Positions 49,387 to 60,378 of a stretch of DNA of 64,000 bases are shown here, piece by piece (position 1 is the first letter of the stretch; the number at the start of each line of letters is the position of its first letter). The DNA comes from Aricia agestis (Eukaryota > Arthropoda > Insecta > Lepidoptera > Lycaenidae): the NCBI RefSeq assembly GCF_905147365.1, contig NC_056417.1:2998501-3062500 (forward strand), read 5' to 3'. Both the position numbers and the translations under genes were made by a program. The notes beneath the pieces were generated by a model. That model made no database searches and was not told the origin of the DNA. It saw only the letters and a program-made list of their open reading frames with translations.

Positions 49387-50888
49387 TTATAAATAAATGG
49401 GCGACGCGAGCGCCGTGGGCGGGAAGCGGCAGCCGCAGTCGCAGGGCGCGCCGGGCGCGAAGCAGATGGGCGGCGGCGGCGGCGGCTGCAGGCAGAACGG
49501 CTCCAGCGGCGGCGGCTGCACGCATAGCGGCGGCAGCGCGGGCGGCTGCACCAGCACCGGCGGCAACGGCGGCGGCTGCACCGTGATGGGGCACGGCGCC
49601 GGCGGCTGCACCACCAGCGGCTCCCCGCACGGCGGCTGCACCGTGATCGGGCACGGAGCCGGCGGCTGGATGTACATCGGCGGCGGAGCGGGCGGCTGGA
49701 TCGTGATCGGCGGCGACGCCGGCGGCTGCACCGGGATGGGCGGCAGCGCGGGCGGCTGGATCGTGATCGGCGGCAGCGCCGGCGGCTGCACCATGATCGG
49801 AGGCAGCTCGATCATGATGGGTGGCGGGGGCGGCAGCTCCAGGAAGATGGGGGGCGGGAGCGGTGCGTTGACGTACATGGGCGGCGGGCAGGGCGGGGTC
49901 ACCGTGATCGGCGGCAGCGGGGGCGGGGTCACGCACAGGGGTGGCGAGGGCGGCGGGGTCACCGTTATGGGGGGCGGCGGCGGGGGGGTTATGCACATGG
50001 GCGGCAGCGCCGGCGGGGAAATCGTGATCGGCGGCGGCAGCGGCACCTCCACCATCATGGGCGGCAGAGCGGGCGGGGTGATGTATATAGGCGGCGGGGG
50101 AGGTAGCGACACGTAGATGGGCGGCGGCGGCGGAGCTAAGGCGAGGGGCGCGCCGCAGGGGCACGGGGGTGCCAGTGGCGGGGCGAAGTACGAGGGCGGC
50201 GCGAGCGCAAACGGCGAGGAGTATGGTGAAGCATAGTACTGGCCTTGTGCTGCCTGGAAAATATCATAGTGATGAAAAATAAGCTGGTGATGAACAAGAT
50301 GATGATGGTGATGTTTGGGTTCAAAGTTGTCGGGTCGACGGCATTAAACGATGCCATATTGACGCAGCTGCAGGTGGAAGAATGTTTGTATTTACATGTC
50401 GTGTGGCGTAATACCTTTACATTTACAAAATTATTCTTGAACATTTGCATCCTTCGACTACCAATTTTAAATGCTATAAATTAATCATTTTTAATATCCT
50501 AATGATACTAATTTATACATTTAAGCGCATCCTGGAAGAGCTTTCTAAACATTGGAATTAAGGATTAGGTATTTAAATAACAATTAATCAACAGAACATT
50601 GTAGTTTTACATTGCTTTCGTTTTAGGTTTCTACGGTAGTTAAAGTTTACAAAAAGTCTTATTCGTTAAGGTTTTTTACAGATTTAACTATTCACCAGCA
50701 CTTTGATTGGCTTAAAGTTTAAACCAACACGTAAACAAAGCTTATTGAAAAGATAAACTTCTGTTAAAATCATTAGATTTAAATAAAGAATTTATATTAA
50801 AGGTATTTTTTTCTGAATGTTAATAATTAAAAAAAATACTTACATATAACGCTACGAGGAGCACAAAAGTGACCCGTGCGCCCTCCAT
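49387..50888 (-). CDS. Secreted proline-rich decapeptide-repeat protein (two exons)
   Basis: Exon 1 50,844-50,888 (15 codons) and exon 2 49,387-50,253 (288 codons plus stop), phase 0, joined by a 590-bp intron (gtaagt ... attttccag). The 303-residue product starts MEGARVTFVLLVALYAAQG, a clear signal peptide with likely cleavage before QYY. After a short YASPYSSPFALAPP spacer come about 24 units of ten residues: PPxxPP plus a tetrapeptide such as ITVQ, ITVT, MYIQ or LCVQ. Units change from T to Q at the last position along the chain. About ten cysteines are scattered, and the tail CDCGCRFPP holds three more. Such proteins are usual in silk, cuticle, eggshell or glue, but I do not recognise the family; function unknown. 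Confidence 0.8.
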
Positions 50889-50897
50889 GGGTGGTTT

Positions 50898-50935
50898 AGT
50901 GATGGGTGTGATTGTCACGTCGGTATATATCGATA
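50898..50935 (-). promoter_or_regulatory. TATA-like core promoter of the proline-rich gene
   Basis: On the minus strand tatcgatatataccgacgtg lies about 35-45 bp before the ATG, followed by cccatcactaaacc as a possible initiator. The same block contains TATCGATA, which fits the DREF/BEAF-type site. The 5' leader would be only about 10-20 bases. Confidence 0.5.
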
Positions 50936-51229
50936 TTTATATCAACAATATATCGACACATCGCGATACGAAATATGTCACAAGTTAAAGCACGTACACT
51001 GTATTACTGGATCTGTTACAAAAATATATGTCAATCGATTAAGTAACTGCAACAGATAGTTGTTGTATTTACAAAATAAGAAAATATCGCTTATATTTTA
51101 TTAAACGAATGTTATAAAAACACGAAAATATGTTTAGTTTTCGCAAACTTCCTTCCTATTTGAGTTGTATTCATTCATAAAAATATGTACCCGTATAATA
51201 TTGTGGGTACAGATTTCTGTGCATACAGG

Positions 51230-51473
51230 GGAAAGTCACACCAGGAAAAATCAGGGAAAAAACCACGCGAAAAACATACTATCCTCATCACCTTGATGAG
51301 TGGCAGTCTTCCACAGTGCGTAACTTTCTGCCGCGCACTGTAAAACTCTGGAACGAACTGTCACCAGCAGTATTTCCGGACCTATACGACCTGCAAACCT
51401 TCAAGAACAGAGCGTATTCCCTCTTAAAAGGCCATTATAACGTTTGCCCCCTTATTTAATTTAAAAAAAAAAC
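51230..51473 (+). pseudogene. Non-LTR reverse transcriptase C-terminal fragment
   Basis: One plus-strand frame reads LDEWQSSTVRNFLPRTVKLW, then NELSPAVFPDLYDLQTFKNR and AYSLLKGHYNVCPLI followed by stop and poly(A). The pattern P.TV.LWN.LP..VFP..Y.L..FK.R is the end of LINE reverse transcriptases of the RTE/jockey-like groups. The final ttccctcttaaaaggcc and cgtttgcccccttatt match repeat family A, tying that family to this LINE. Confidence 0.7.
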
Positions 51474-52544
51474 TTCAAATATGGACGAGTTTCGACAACA
51501 AGGTACAAACTAATATTTAGTTTATAACAATTATAGAAGAATGCACCAATTACCTACTTCTCCATTTAACTTATTAAAATATTCAATGTTGAGATCGTAT
51601 CGTGAGACTTGAGAGTATCGACGTGTTGCGTGACGAGCCGCAATTGTTGCCGTACCAGCTGCACATAATAAACACATCAATCACAAATAGCCGATGTGCA
51701 GAAAGTTGAAGAGATTTCTTTACAATAAACATTTTTTACTGCAGACTTCAGGCATTAATATGCATATTATTGTCTTCGAGCATTCGTGATTAGTGAATAA
51801 TTTGAATTTAAAATACTTATGACAGGAGGGCATGCAACAGCGGAGGCGAATGAGAATCCCGGAGATATAAATTACTACACCTGTTCACTTTCAAAGATGT
51901 CTTGCTAAGGCCAGAGTCTTCGCTCTTGGAACAGTAAGGTTTAGATCACGTTGGGAATAAGCGACAGAATAATAGAGTAACTTACATTAAGATTTGTTAG
52001 ACCTGGATACCATCGGATTCGAGAGAAAATAGATGAGTATCTACCAGTGGCGAAGGTTGGTTTTTCCTCAGAGACAAGCCTGGTAGGAATTTGTGAGTGA
52101 AGCCGATAGGCATGGAGTAACATTTAGAACCCTACATTGCGCAAATACAAAAAAGTCAAAAGTTCTACAAAAACTGCTCTGTTTTTGAGAAAATGGCTAA
52201 TCTCTCTAAGAGGACTCCCAACTCAACCAAACCAACATTCTCTGTTCAAGCGATGCATTCCTTTACATCTAACTACTTACTTACTACCTACTTCCATAAC
52301 TTTCTGTAGATCTGCATAAAATAACGTTATTGTAATCGTTTAATCTGACAATACCCGTGAAAGACGTTAAACGGTTACATAAAAGTTATGTTCGTGAGAA
52401 TAACACGAACAGACGAACAGTCTGTCGGAGAAAGCTTGACAAAACGTTATGAAACAGAACATCACTAGTATGTTGTAAATTAATTATCACTTTATTGCAA
52501 AAATCTTTACGATAACTGTTAATAAACTTCCAAAGACATCTATA

Positions 52545-52700
52545 CTAATATTATAAAGCGGAAGAGTTTGTTTGTTTGTTTGAACGCGCTAATCTCAGGA
52601 GCTACTGGTCCGATTTGAAAAATTGTTTCAGTGTTAGATCTAAGCCCATTTATCGAGAAAGGCTTTAGGCTATAGTATAATATTAAGCTAAGATCAATTG
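52545..52700 (+). repeat. RTE-like 3' tail
   Basis: tactaatattataaagcgga, then gaacgcgctaatctcaggag and ctactggtccgatttgaaaa, typical wording of degenerate RTE tails. A different subfamily from family B. Confidence 0.5.
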
Positions 52701-52914
52701 GAGCGAAGAAATAGAGAAAAATGTGAAATAGACGGCGAAAATTATATGAAATTGCTTATTATCTTAAGAGTTCTACTGGAACAATTTTTATGTTATTTGG
52801 CACACACGAAGAATAGACCACGTGAAGGGACAAAGGCTACTTTTTGCGGAAAAATGTATGGTTTCCGTGAAATTCCAAATAATATAATAAAATAAAGTTT
52901 ATCAGCTGTAAGTC

Positions 52915-53098
52915 CACCTGTTGCCTCTTTATGTTTAAACGACTGGCCCAATTTAGATGAAATTTGGTATGGAGATACTTTGAGAAACGGGAAAGGACAT
53001 AGGATAGTTTCTGTTGTAGAAAAATGTACGGTTCCCGCAGAATAAAGGAACTTAGACACAACGGTAGTTGCAAGCTGACGCCCGCTAGATGACTCTAG
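52915..53098 (+). repeat. RTE-like tail, family B
   Basis: gttgcctctttatgtttaaa, atttggtatggagatacttt and aaaggacataggatagtttc, ending gctgacgcccgctagatgac. The 52.70-52.90 kb stretch before it is a second overlapping, degraded copy. Confidence 0.6.
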
Positions 53099-53487
53099 TT
53101 ATTTATATTTTATTTTATTTATTTATTTATTTATAGCAGGCTACATAGGCCCATACACATACATATATTGTGCAAATACTCTTGCTTGAGTAGTTAGTAA
53201 ACTCGATTTGTTTACATTTGAATGCAGGCCCTGTGGTTGCATTAAAACCTCGTAACTAACAGCCATAGAGGTCGGCGAGCGGTTGCGGACGTATCCGCTG
53301 ACAAATGGGAACTGACAGCTCGTGCCTTGAATATAAAGGACTTCCATCATGTTATAACGTTGAGTTTCAAACAAGCATCAGATCTTGCTTGAAAAAAATA
53401 GGCAGAAAACGGCAAAAATATGTGGTAAAAGGTGTGATAGGTATTATTAAAACACTTATTATCATAAAATACTTAAATTAAATCCTA

Positions 53488-53677
53488 GATGACGCCAAAA
53501 TTCGTATATGGCGCGGGTACCGTACATCTTTCCGGGATAAAAAGTATTCTATGTCCTTTCCAGGAAGTCAAAGTATCTCCATACCAAATGTCAGCAAAAT
53601 TGGTTCAGGGGTTTGGGCGTGTGAAGAGATAACAGACAGACAGACACACTTTCGTATTTACAATATTAGTATGGATT
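53488..53677 (-). repeat. RTE-like tail, family B
   Basis: tagatgacgccaaaattcgt, atctttccgggataaaaagt, tctccataccaaatgtcagc and tatttacaatattagtatgg occur in family order. Directly followed by a family I MITE. Confidence 0.65.
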
Positions 53678-53754
53678 ATATTTTTATTGCTTTTGATTTG
53701 ATATTGTGTATATCTAAGTTTAACATAAGCGACCTACTTGAGGAGAACAAGCTA

Positions 53755-54052
53755 AAACCATAAAGTTAATATACCTAGCGGAATAGAGCAACAATCTCGA
53801 GCTGTCAAACGTAACCAAAATTGGTTTTCATCTGCGTGAAAAATATGTGTATGTATACACTTACACAAGCATGATTGAACATGAATTCTATGAGTTTAAA
53901 TTGTAAACGTGCGGAACGTGCCGACTGGACGTCAAAAAAGAGTGCTGCTCTCATGTATCACGCGTCTCTTTTTACCACGCAGTGTTACTGATAGTGACAT
54001 TGCTCAGGCCTTTGTTTCTCTATTCCGCTAGGTATATTAACTTTATGGTTAA
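53755..54052. mobile_element. MITE family I (copy 2)
   Basis: Same ends (accataaagttaatatacct / aggtatattaactttatggt) and same interior (for example gtgccgactggacgtcaaaa, gtatcacgcgtctctttttac) as 31,110-31,412. Confidence 0.85.
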
Positions 54053-54269
54053 AACATAAGCACGTAGATTTTATTACGTGCGTGAAAACAACGACAAAAA
54101 CACTGACGATCAAAATAGTTCACCACGCTTCAGTTAGTATCAAAGTCGCCAGCTCTCATTGCTTTTTGGTCGCACGGCAGCGCGAGTGCCAAGTTCATGA
54201 AACGGCCGTGACACGTTTCTGAGTTTGTTGAAATGTTTTTTTTTTTTGGTGATATTACCTATCTTAAAA

Positions 54270-54590
54270 TATAAAATTCTCGTGTCACAATGTTAGGCCG
54301 CGTACTCCTCCGAAACGGCTTTACTGATTTTAACCAAATTTTATATGCATATTCAGTGGGTCTGAGAATCGGCTACTGGGTACTTTTTATATTGATAAGT
54401 GCATTTGTTGAATAAATAGTAAATTATTACAACTCGAGACTGACGGCGACCATTGTTTATGCGACGGGATAGCGATGGACGTTGCCATGGTGACATACTT
54501 ATTTAGTCACTTCAATAAAATAATACGGCCGAAATACTTTATACCTATGGCAAAGAAACGTTTGCCGGGACAGCTAGTAATTTATAAGCG
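54270..54590 (-). mobile_element. Non-LTR-like repeat, family C (inverse copy)
   Basis: Reverse orientation of the 5.0-5.8 kb copy: shares aaaacggctttactgatttt-type sequence, gcgacgggatagcgatggac and cgtttgccgggacagctagt. Confidence 0.6.
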
Positions 54591-54639
54591 ACTATCGCAA
54601 ATCAAAATTTTGTTTTGAATTCATGGTTATTTATATTCA

Positions 54640-54772
54640 TTATAAATGCGAAATTGTGTCTGTCTGTCTGTAACCTCTTTATGCTTAAAACACTGAACAA
54701 ATTTTAATGAAATTTGGTATGTAGATTGCAGATACTTGGTACACCGGGAAAGGATAGATACTATTTTTATCC
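54640..54772 (+). repeat. RTE-like tail, family B (truncated)
   Basis: ttataaatgcgaaattgtgt, ctgtctgtctgtaacctctt and tgaaatttggtatgtagatt. Confidence 0.5.
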
Positions 54773-55884
54773 CTATCTAGTCATTCATAAAAAATATATT
54801 TACCAATCGTATATTTATGATATTTGTAAAAAATGTTCTCAAGTGCGTTGCATAATTATCACATTTTAGGCAATAACACTTGCGCGTTAACTTTCCTTTT
54901 TATTACGTCATAATTGTGTAAAAGCAACTAAATTAGTCCATGATTGTAACATAATTATTCATAGAATTATATTGTGAAAGTAATGTCACTGAGTAACCAC
55001 TATCGTTGAGTAATTTTTTGCTCTTGACTAGGTCGTCAATGTTAAAATTTTACGCTGTTTATGTTCCAGATTTTTTAATTGTTTGATTTATATTTTTAGG
55101 TCCTATAAAACTTTACAATATTAGCAAATACTTTGGCAAAAAACGATTTTTAAAAGCCAAACAATGTCTTGTCTTTTAACAACAGCATTAGGCATAAGCA
55201 TAATAATTATGTGGAAAGGAAACAACAGAGCAAGTATAATTTTTCGCCGCGACTCGCGAGGTAGAAAGAGAGGACATAATAATATTACTGCCTTTTTGAC
55301 GCCGGTCCGGCTACTCTATCTTATGAATCGATCAGGTCACGTGTCCTGACGCATACTTATTATTTTTTTCCGTACCAAAAATGCACAAGTTCGCTATAGT
55401 TTTCACTTTAAAAGACAACTAAGTAGCTGAAATTTGTATTACATGTAATCTAATTTGTTCCACAATACACATTACACACGGTTTGTCTCATTCACAAGAA
55501 ACTATACACCACAAATTGATCTAACAATCATTATTTTCTCATTACAGAATAATTCCTTTGATGTGGGTAAGTAAGTCGTCGACAAAAATATAGTAAGACT
55601 AAACAGATGAATATTTTTTACCTTCATATTATTACATATAACATAATATAGTTCCATCGAGCAAATAGTATGTTGTTTAAATATAATCTATTATATTAGG
55701 TAAAAATAGGAAAATATTATTTAACCAAAGATAAGGGTTAATTAAAATTTGCTAAATGTAACTGAAAAGAGGTCTCTCGTTGAAAAACTCGTAAGATTTG
55801 CGTTTCGTCAAGGGTTTTAACTTGATATTAACACACTGATAACTCTATAAACAATAATTTTAAACCCAATGTAATATAGGAGGC

Positions 55885-56021
55885 TTACGGCCGCACTCAG
55901 ATACATTAAATGATGATTAAGTTTCAATTTAATGAAGAGTTTGACAGATAATGTATGGGGCTTATGTCAAAATCTTCATTGAATTACAGTTAAGTAATTA
56001 ATATTCGTCTGATTGCCGCAG
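55885..56021. mobile_element. MITE family H (copy 4)
   Basis: ttacggccgcactcagatac and ttcgtctgattgccgcag as ends, with core gacagataatgtatggggct. Confidence 0.7.
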
Positions 56022-56502
56022 TCTGTAATGCGGATAATTTACGATGCTCACGCTAAATCAACATTAGAAATTACAATTCGATACATCTCACACACCACCG
56101 TATTTCGCTGAAGCCGCGTCGGATTACTTTCCACTGGCATTTAAACGTAATCGTTACATTAATTGCGCGAAGATGCTTTCAAATTGCATCACATCATCTC
56201 ATATTTTTAGTGTCTGATGTGTGTTTAAAATCTTGAAGGCTTGATTTGTCTTTAGGAAAACTTCTTCAGCGATGTTGGAACGAGTAAAGATGTTAACCAA
56301 GTCACCTATTCGAAATTAATCGAGTGGTGCTCTCAGTGTACCTGGATTTCGAATAGGCGACTAGGACTGCAGATCTCTTAAAATTATCGTATTTTTTTTT
56401 GTAATACCTCGATCGTGGGAATCGCAAACACAATAGATTTTTAATTGTTATGCGACAGCCGGGTGCCTCTTGGGCATTGATGAGTTAGTCTTAATTTAGT
56501 CC

Positions 56503-56860
56503 TCCGTGGTCTAGTGGTATAGAGCGCGGCTCTTGACTCGGAGGTCGTGGGTTCGATTCCCGCGTTGGAAACATGTTATTTCCAAGTTTGGTTAGGACAA
56601 TGCAGGCTGATCACCTGATTGTCTGACAAGTAAGATGATCCATGCGTCGGATGGGCATGTAAAAAGTCGGTCCTGCGCCTGATCTCTCGCCAGTCGTGTC
56701 GGTTGTCCGTCCCACTGGGTTATGAGAGTAAAGGAATAGAGAGTGCTCTTGTGTACTGCGCACACACTTGGGCACTATAAAAAATTACTCCTGCGTAGCT
56801 GGCCTGGTTTCAATGAAACCGGCCACCGTCACCGAAACCGGTGTGGAAGCTATTATTATT
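56503..56860 (+). mobile_element. tRNA-headed SINE with 10-bp target duplication
   Basis: The head tccgtggtctagtggtatag is a pol III A box and gggttcgattcccgc a B box, in tRNA-Glu-like order. The body (gctgatcacctgattgtctg, gatccatgcgtcggatgggc, ccagtcgtgtcggttgtccg) and the tail tattattatt are those of a SINE widespread in Lepidoptera, as far as I recall. The duplication aatttagtcc flanks it exactly (56,493-56,502 and 56,861-56,870). The anticodon stem does not pair, so it is not a tRNA gene. Confidence 0.9.
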
Positions 56861-57461
56861 AATTTAGTCCCCTCTACATTTTATAGGTGACGATGCTATT
56901 ATATTTATACGGTATGTATTATAACAATTTGTAGGCTACTACGTCTGATGAAAACCGTGAGAGTTGTTCGTGCAAATTCTACATCGAATGTTTTTAAAAT
57001 TTAATGTTAGTAGTTCGTACTCGGCATAGCTTAACGCGTATTATTTAATTACCTATTATATTCTCTGAGTATTTATTTTTAACTTTCATTTGAATTCACC
57101 TGTCCAGTTACATAACGGTTGTTTATTTTCAAAGAAATTTTACGATTTCCGTTGCGACGTAAGTTTTGGGCGTACGTTTAAGCATTATTATATTTTGTTT
57201 TACTTTAATATCTAGTAGTGGCAGAAGTTCTTTCACCCCACAAACGGCGTCTACGAACTATAAACTAAAGAGTAAATTATTATGAGTAGGAATCTTTTGA
57301 ATACTGATTTTGTGATAGCATCCAGCATTTCAAAACAGTGTCAAAACAGAAAGAGAACGTTGCCCTTGCAATGCAACAGAAAGAGAAATAATACGAGAGA
57401 CATTTAAGGAACCATTTGTACAAAAAGAAGAAATATACGACAAGACTCGTCTTAATTTAAC

Positions 57462-57625
57462 TAACGGCCGTTCCCAATATTCAATCTATCTCTGGTTTGA
57501 CATACAACCGATCGCAGCTAACGTTGAATTGACATAAAATATATATCACTAATGTCTAATGTGAGCTATTCCTATTTCTAGTAGGGCAAAACCAGAGATA
57601 GATCAAATATTGGGAACGGCCGTAA
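57462..57625. mobile_element. MITE family D (copy 2, asymmetric)
   Basis: The right arm is almost identical to the 1.8-kb copy (ggcaaaaccagagatagatc, aaatattgggaacggccgt). The left arm matches for about 35 bp and then diverges. Confidence 0.8.
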
Positions 57626-57988
57626 GGAACCAAGTACCAACAATTACTGTCTACGTAGTAAATTATATTTTAGCGAATGACACACTTTGTTTTGCATAAG
57701 CACAAGTCATGCATCGGCCTTGAACCCAATAGGTTGAGCGTTGTGGGCTCACAGTTGACCTTCCAAGTGCATTCCACAGTTACCGCCTAAACATAGAATG
57801 ATTGACGTTTTATTAGGTTAAGAACATCTTGAACATGATATAACTACAGTAAATATAATTTTCAAACTACGGAGGCGTCTATTGAAAGTTCTTTAAAACG
57901 GAGAAGAAGCAATTACAAAATAAAATTAGGGGGATGACAATTATTGACAACAGAAAAATGTATCGTTCCAAAAGGATAATAATTCTAC

Positions 57989-58070
57989 AAGCCCCATAAG
58001 AGCACCGGTGATCGCGACAACAATAGAATACAATAGCATTTCCTTGAAACTGTGATCGAAGTATTAAAGT
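57989..58070. repeat. Dispersed repeat shared with 28.0 kb
   Basis: caagccccataagagcaccg then gtgatcgcgacaacaataga, inverse of the 27,976-28,050 copy. Confidence 0.6.
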
Positions 58071-58464
58071 TTTATTCCCATATTCTATACATTATGTAAG
58101 AATTATTCTTATGGAGAGATTCACGCTGAAGATATGACATTTATACGTGGAGACTAAATTGCCTTACAAGTTACCTACCCGAATGGCAATAAGAAATGCA
58201 TAAACAAAGGAATGTGTCTGCAACGAATTGGTACGCGTGGGTTCAGTTATTAGTCATTACTGGCTAGAGCTAGGTACGTATCATTATGCAAGACATACAA
58301 TCGGCTTGAACTGTTCACCTAGATATAGTAACGGGACCGCCATAGATGACTACCGTGTCAGCGCTACTCAAATACTCGTGCCAAATATAATTTGCAATGA
58401 TATAACTTTAGAAACCTCATATTATAATGTACCATCGAGGAAATTGATTCCTAGGCAGTTGACA

Positions 58465-58590
58465 GACCAACGTCATTTGGTCGGATTATGTCAATTCAAT
58501 GTTATTTGTGATCTGTCGGCTAGGTTTGACATAACGCGACCAAACTACGTAGATCCCCCATCTGCATAGGAATCAACTTCTCTGATAGTA
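58465..58590. repeat. Dispersed repeat shared with 8.6 kb
   Basis: Same order of motifs as 8,570-8,735, with tcatttggtcggattatgtc and gaatcaacttctctgatagt. It stops shortly before a family A copy. Confidence 0.65.
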
Positions 58591-58616
58591 CAAATTTTGG
58601 GAGTAAATAAGTCACA

Positions 58617-58795
58617 TTTTTTTTAATGAAATAAGGGGGCAAACGAGCAAACGGGTCACCTGATGGAAAACAACTTCCGTCGCCCTTGGACACTCGCAGC
58701 ATCAGAAGAGCTGCAGGTGCGTTGCCGGCCTTTTAAGAGGGAATAGAGGAGGGTAGGGAATAGAGGAGGGTAGGGAAGGGAATAGGGTAGGTGAT
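58617..58795 (-). mobile_element. LINE 3'-tail repeat, family A (copy 6, truncated)
   Basis: Poly(T), ataagggggcaaacgagcaa, agcatcagaagagctgcagg, then the purine minisatellite, where it ends. Confidence 0.7.
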
Positions 58796-60312
58796 TGGAT
58801 GAAATTGATTCATAAGTAGATTACTGCCGCGGCGGACGTATGTTTTTCGGGTTGTGTCAAGTTAACCCAACCAAAATAACTTGTCTGACAGTACATCGAG
58901 AAGTATAAATGAAACTAATAGAGGATTCCGACATTGAAAAGTTACTAAGCGTAATCTTAAAAGTATTTGTGTGGTAGCAAAAACGTTGGCCGAAATTGGC
59001 GGCACAGCTGGAGAGCGATGGAGTTCCAAATTGCGTAGACTTTTTGTGACTTAGTCGCACCTGTATCTGTTTGTACCGACGAAATGAAAAATGTTATTAA
59101 TTTAATCTCATTTCAGTAGCTATTAGATATTTTACCGATCCAAAAAAAATGCATTCATTTTTAGAGTCACGATCGCGTCGCATCTTAAGATTAGCGTGGA
59201 AGTTTTTTAGGATACAAAAAAGATAAGCTGCGCATTTTAAATTGATTTGTAAAAACGCATTCAAACAAGATTTCAATACGAATTCACACAGGTTGCACAC
59301 AATTTAATTATAGTTATAATTGCTGTGCAACAGTGACCCCTGGTTGCACAAGAGTGTGAGATCGAAGCCAGCCAGAACCCAGCGGAACCATGGTACCTAA
59401 TTGGCAATTACGGAACCAAAAATGGCGGAAAACAGAATCCACGACTATCACGTTAAAGTCAATTATTGCCCAAATTAGAAATAAATAACAAAGAAATTGC
59501 TTAATTACATAAATATTAAATAATGTGACATTTTTGGTATGCACTCATCCGCATTTTTTAAAAAATTAAGTTTCTATACGAGACCAACTAAAATAGTGTA
59601 CTCAAAATCAGTCAAGGACTTGGCGCTTGAAAAAATATTAAAATTAATTTTAAAAACACAAATTGGTTCGACAATTTTAGCGATGTGGAAGCCCCATCGC
59701 TATCGATAGATTTGATTAACAGAGATACAACGCGGGTTTAAAGAGCGTTAAATGATCACAGAACAATGGTACGCCGACGTTCCACGCCGCTGGCCCATAA
59801 ATATGAAACGTTTAGAAATTATCCACATAATATAATCTTATTATGCACTATAATTAACTCATAATGTAATTTTTGTAAATAATGCAATATCCTGAAACTA
59901 AAACGCGAGTATTTCATTATCTATGACTTTCCATCAGTTAAATCCAGGATTGTTATGTATGCTTAATTTTAGGATTCCAAATAATCGTTGTTGCACAACA
60001 AGTATGTGGGTTCTCTAAAACAATCACGTCGCCAATTTTCATCAGTGATTAGCTACACTAATTTATACATTATAATAATTATTGATGAAATATGAACAAT
60101 GTATCCACGTCTTGACCGGTCTGGGACCAGTTTGTCAAATTAACATGTCATGTCGTGTCGCAAGCCTTGTTGGTTTCATCGCGACTTTACTGAAACTTGC
60201 GAAATCAACTCACGACTATGTTCTGATCAAATAAAATGATTTTATGATGCTATCACTAGATACCCGAAACAAGTTTATGTAAAAGCATGATAAAAAAATA
60301 TATCTAACAGAG

Positions 60313-60378
60313 AAGAAAAGGGAGTTCTCCAAGGATCTATTTTGGATCCATTTTATTTCATAATTTACATAAATACCT
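60313..60378 (+). pseudogene. Reverse transcriptase fragment
   Basis: Reads KGVLQGSILDPFYFIIYINT, the core palm motif of non-LTR reverse transcriptases (G.PQGS.L.P..F..Y.N). Nothing else of the element is preserved nearby. Confidence 0.55.

Noticed and set aside
49397..50116. Long plus-strand Gly/Cys-rich open frame opposite the proline-rich gene
   Set aside because: No signal peptide, no splice or poly(A) signals on that strand; it is the antisense image of a GC-rich codon repeat, while the minus strand has a full gene structure.
49355..50164. Proline-rich frame as the N-terminal extension of the myosin (as in vertebrate MYO15A)
   Set aside because: It has its own signal peptide, stop codon and poly(A) signal and no donor into the myosin exon 1 acceptor.
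56503..56575. tRNA gene
   Set aside because: The A and B boxes are good, but the anticodon stem does not pair and a SINE body with target duplication follows.
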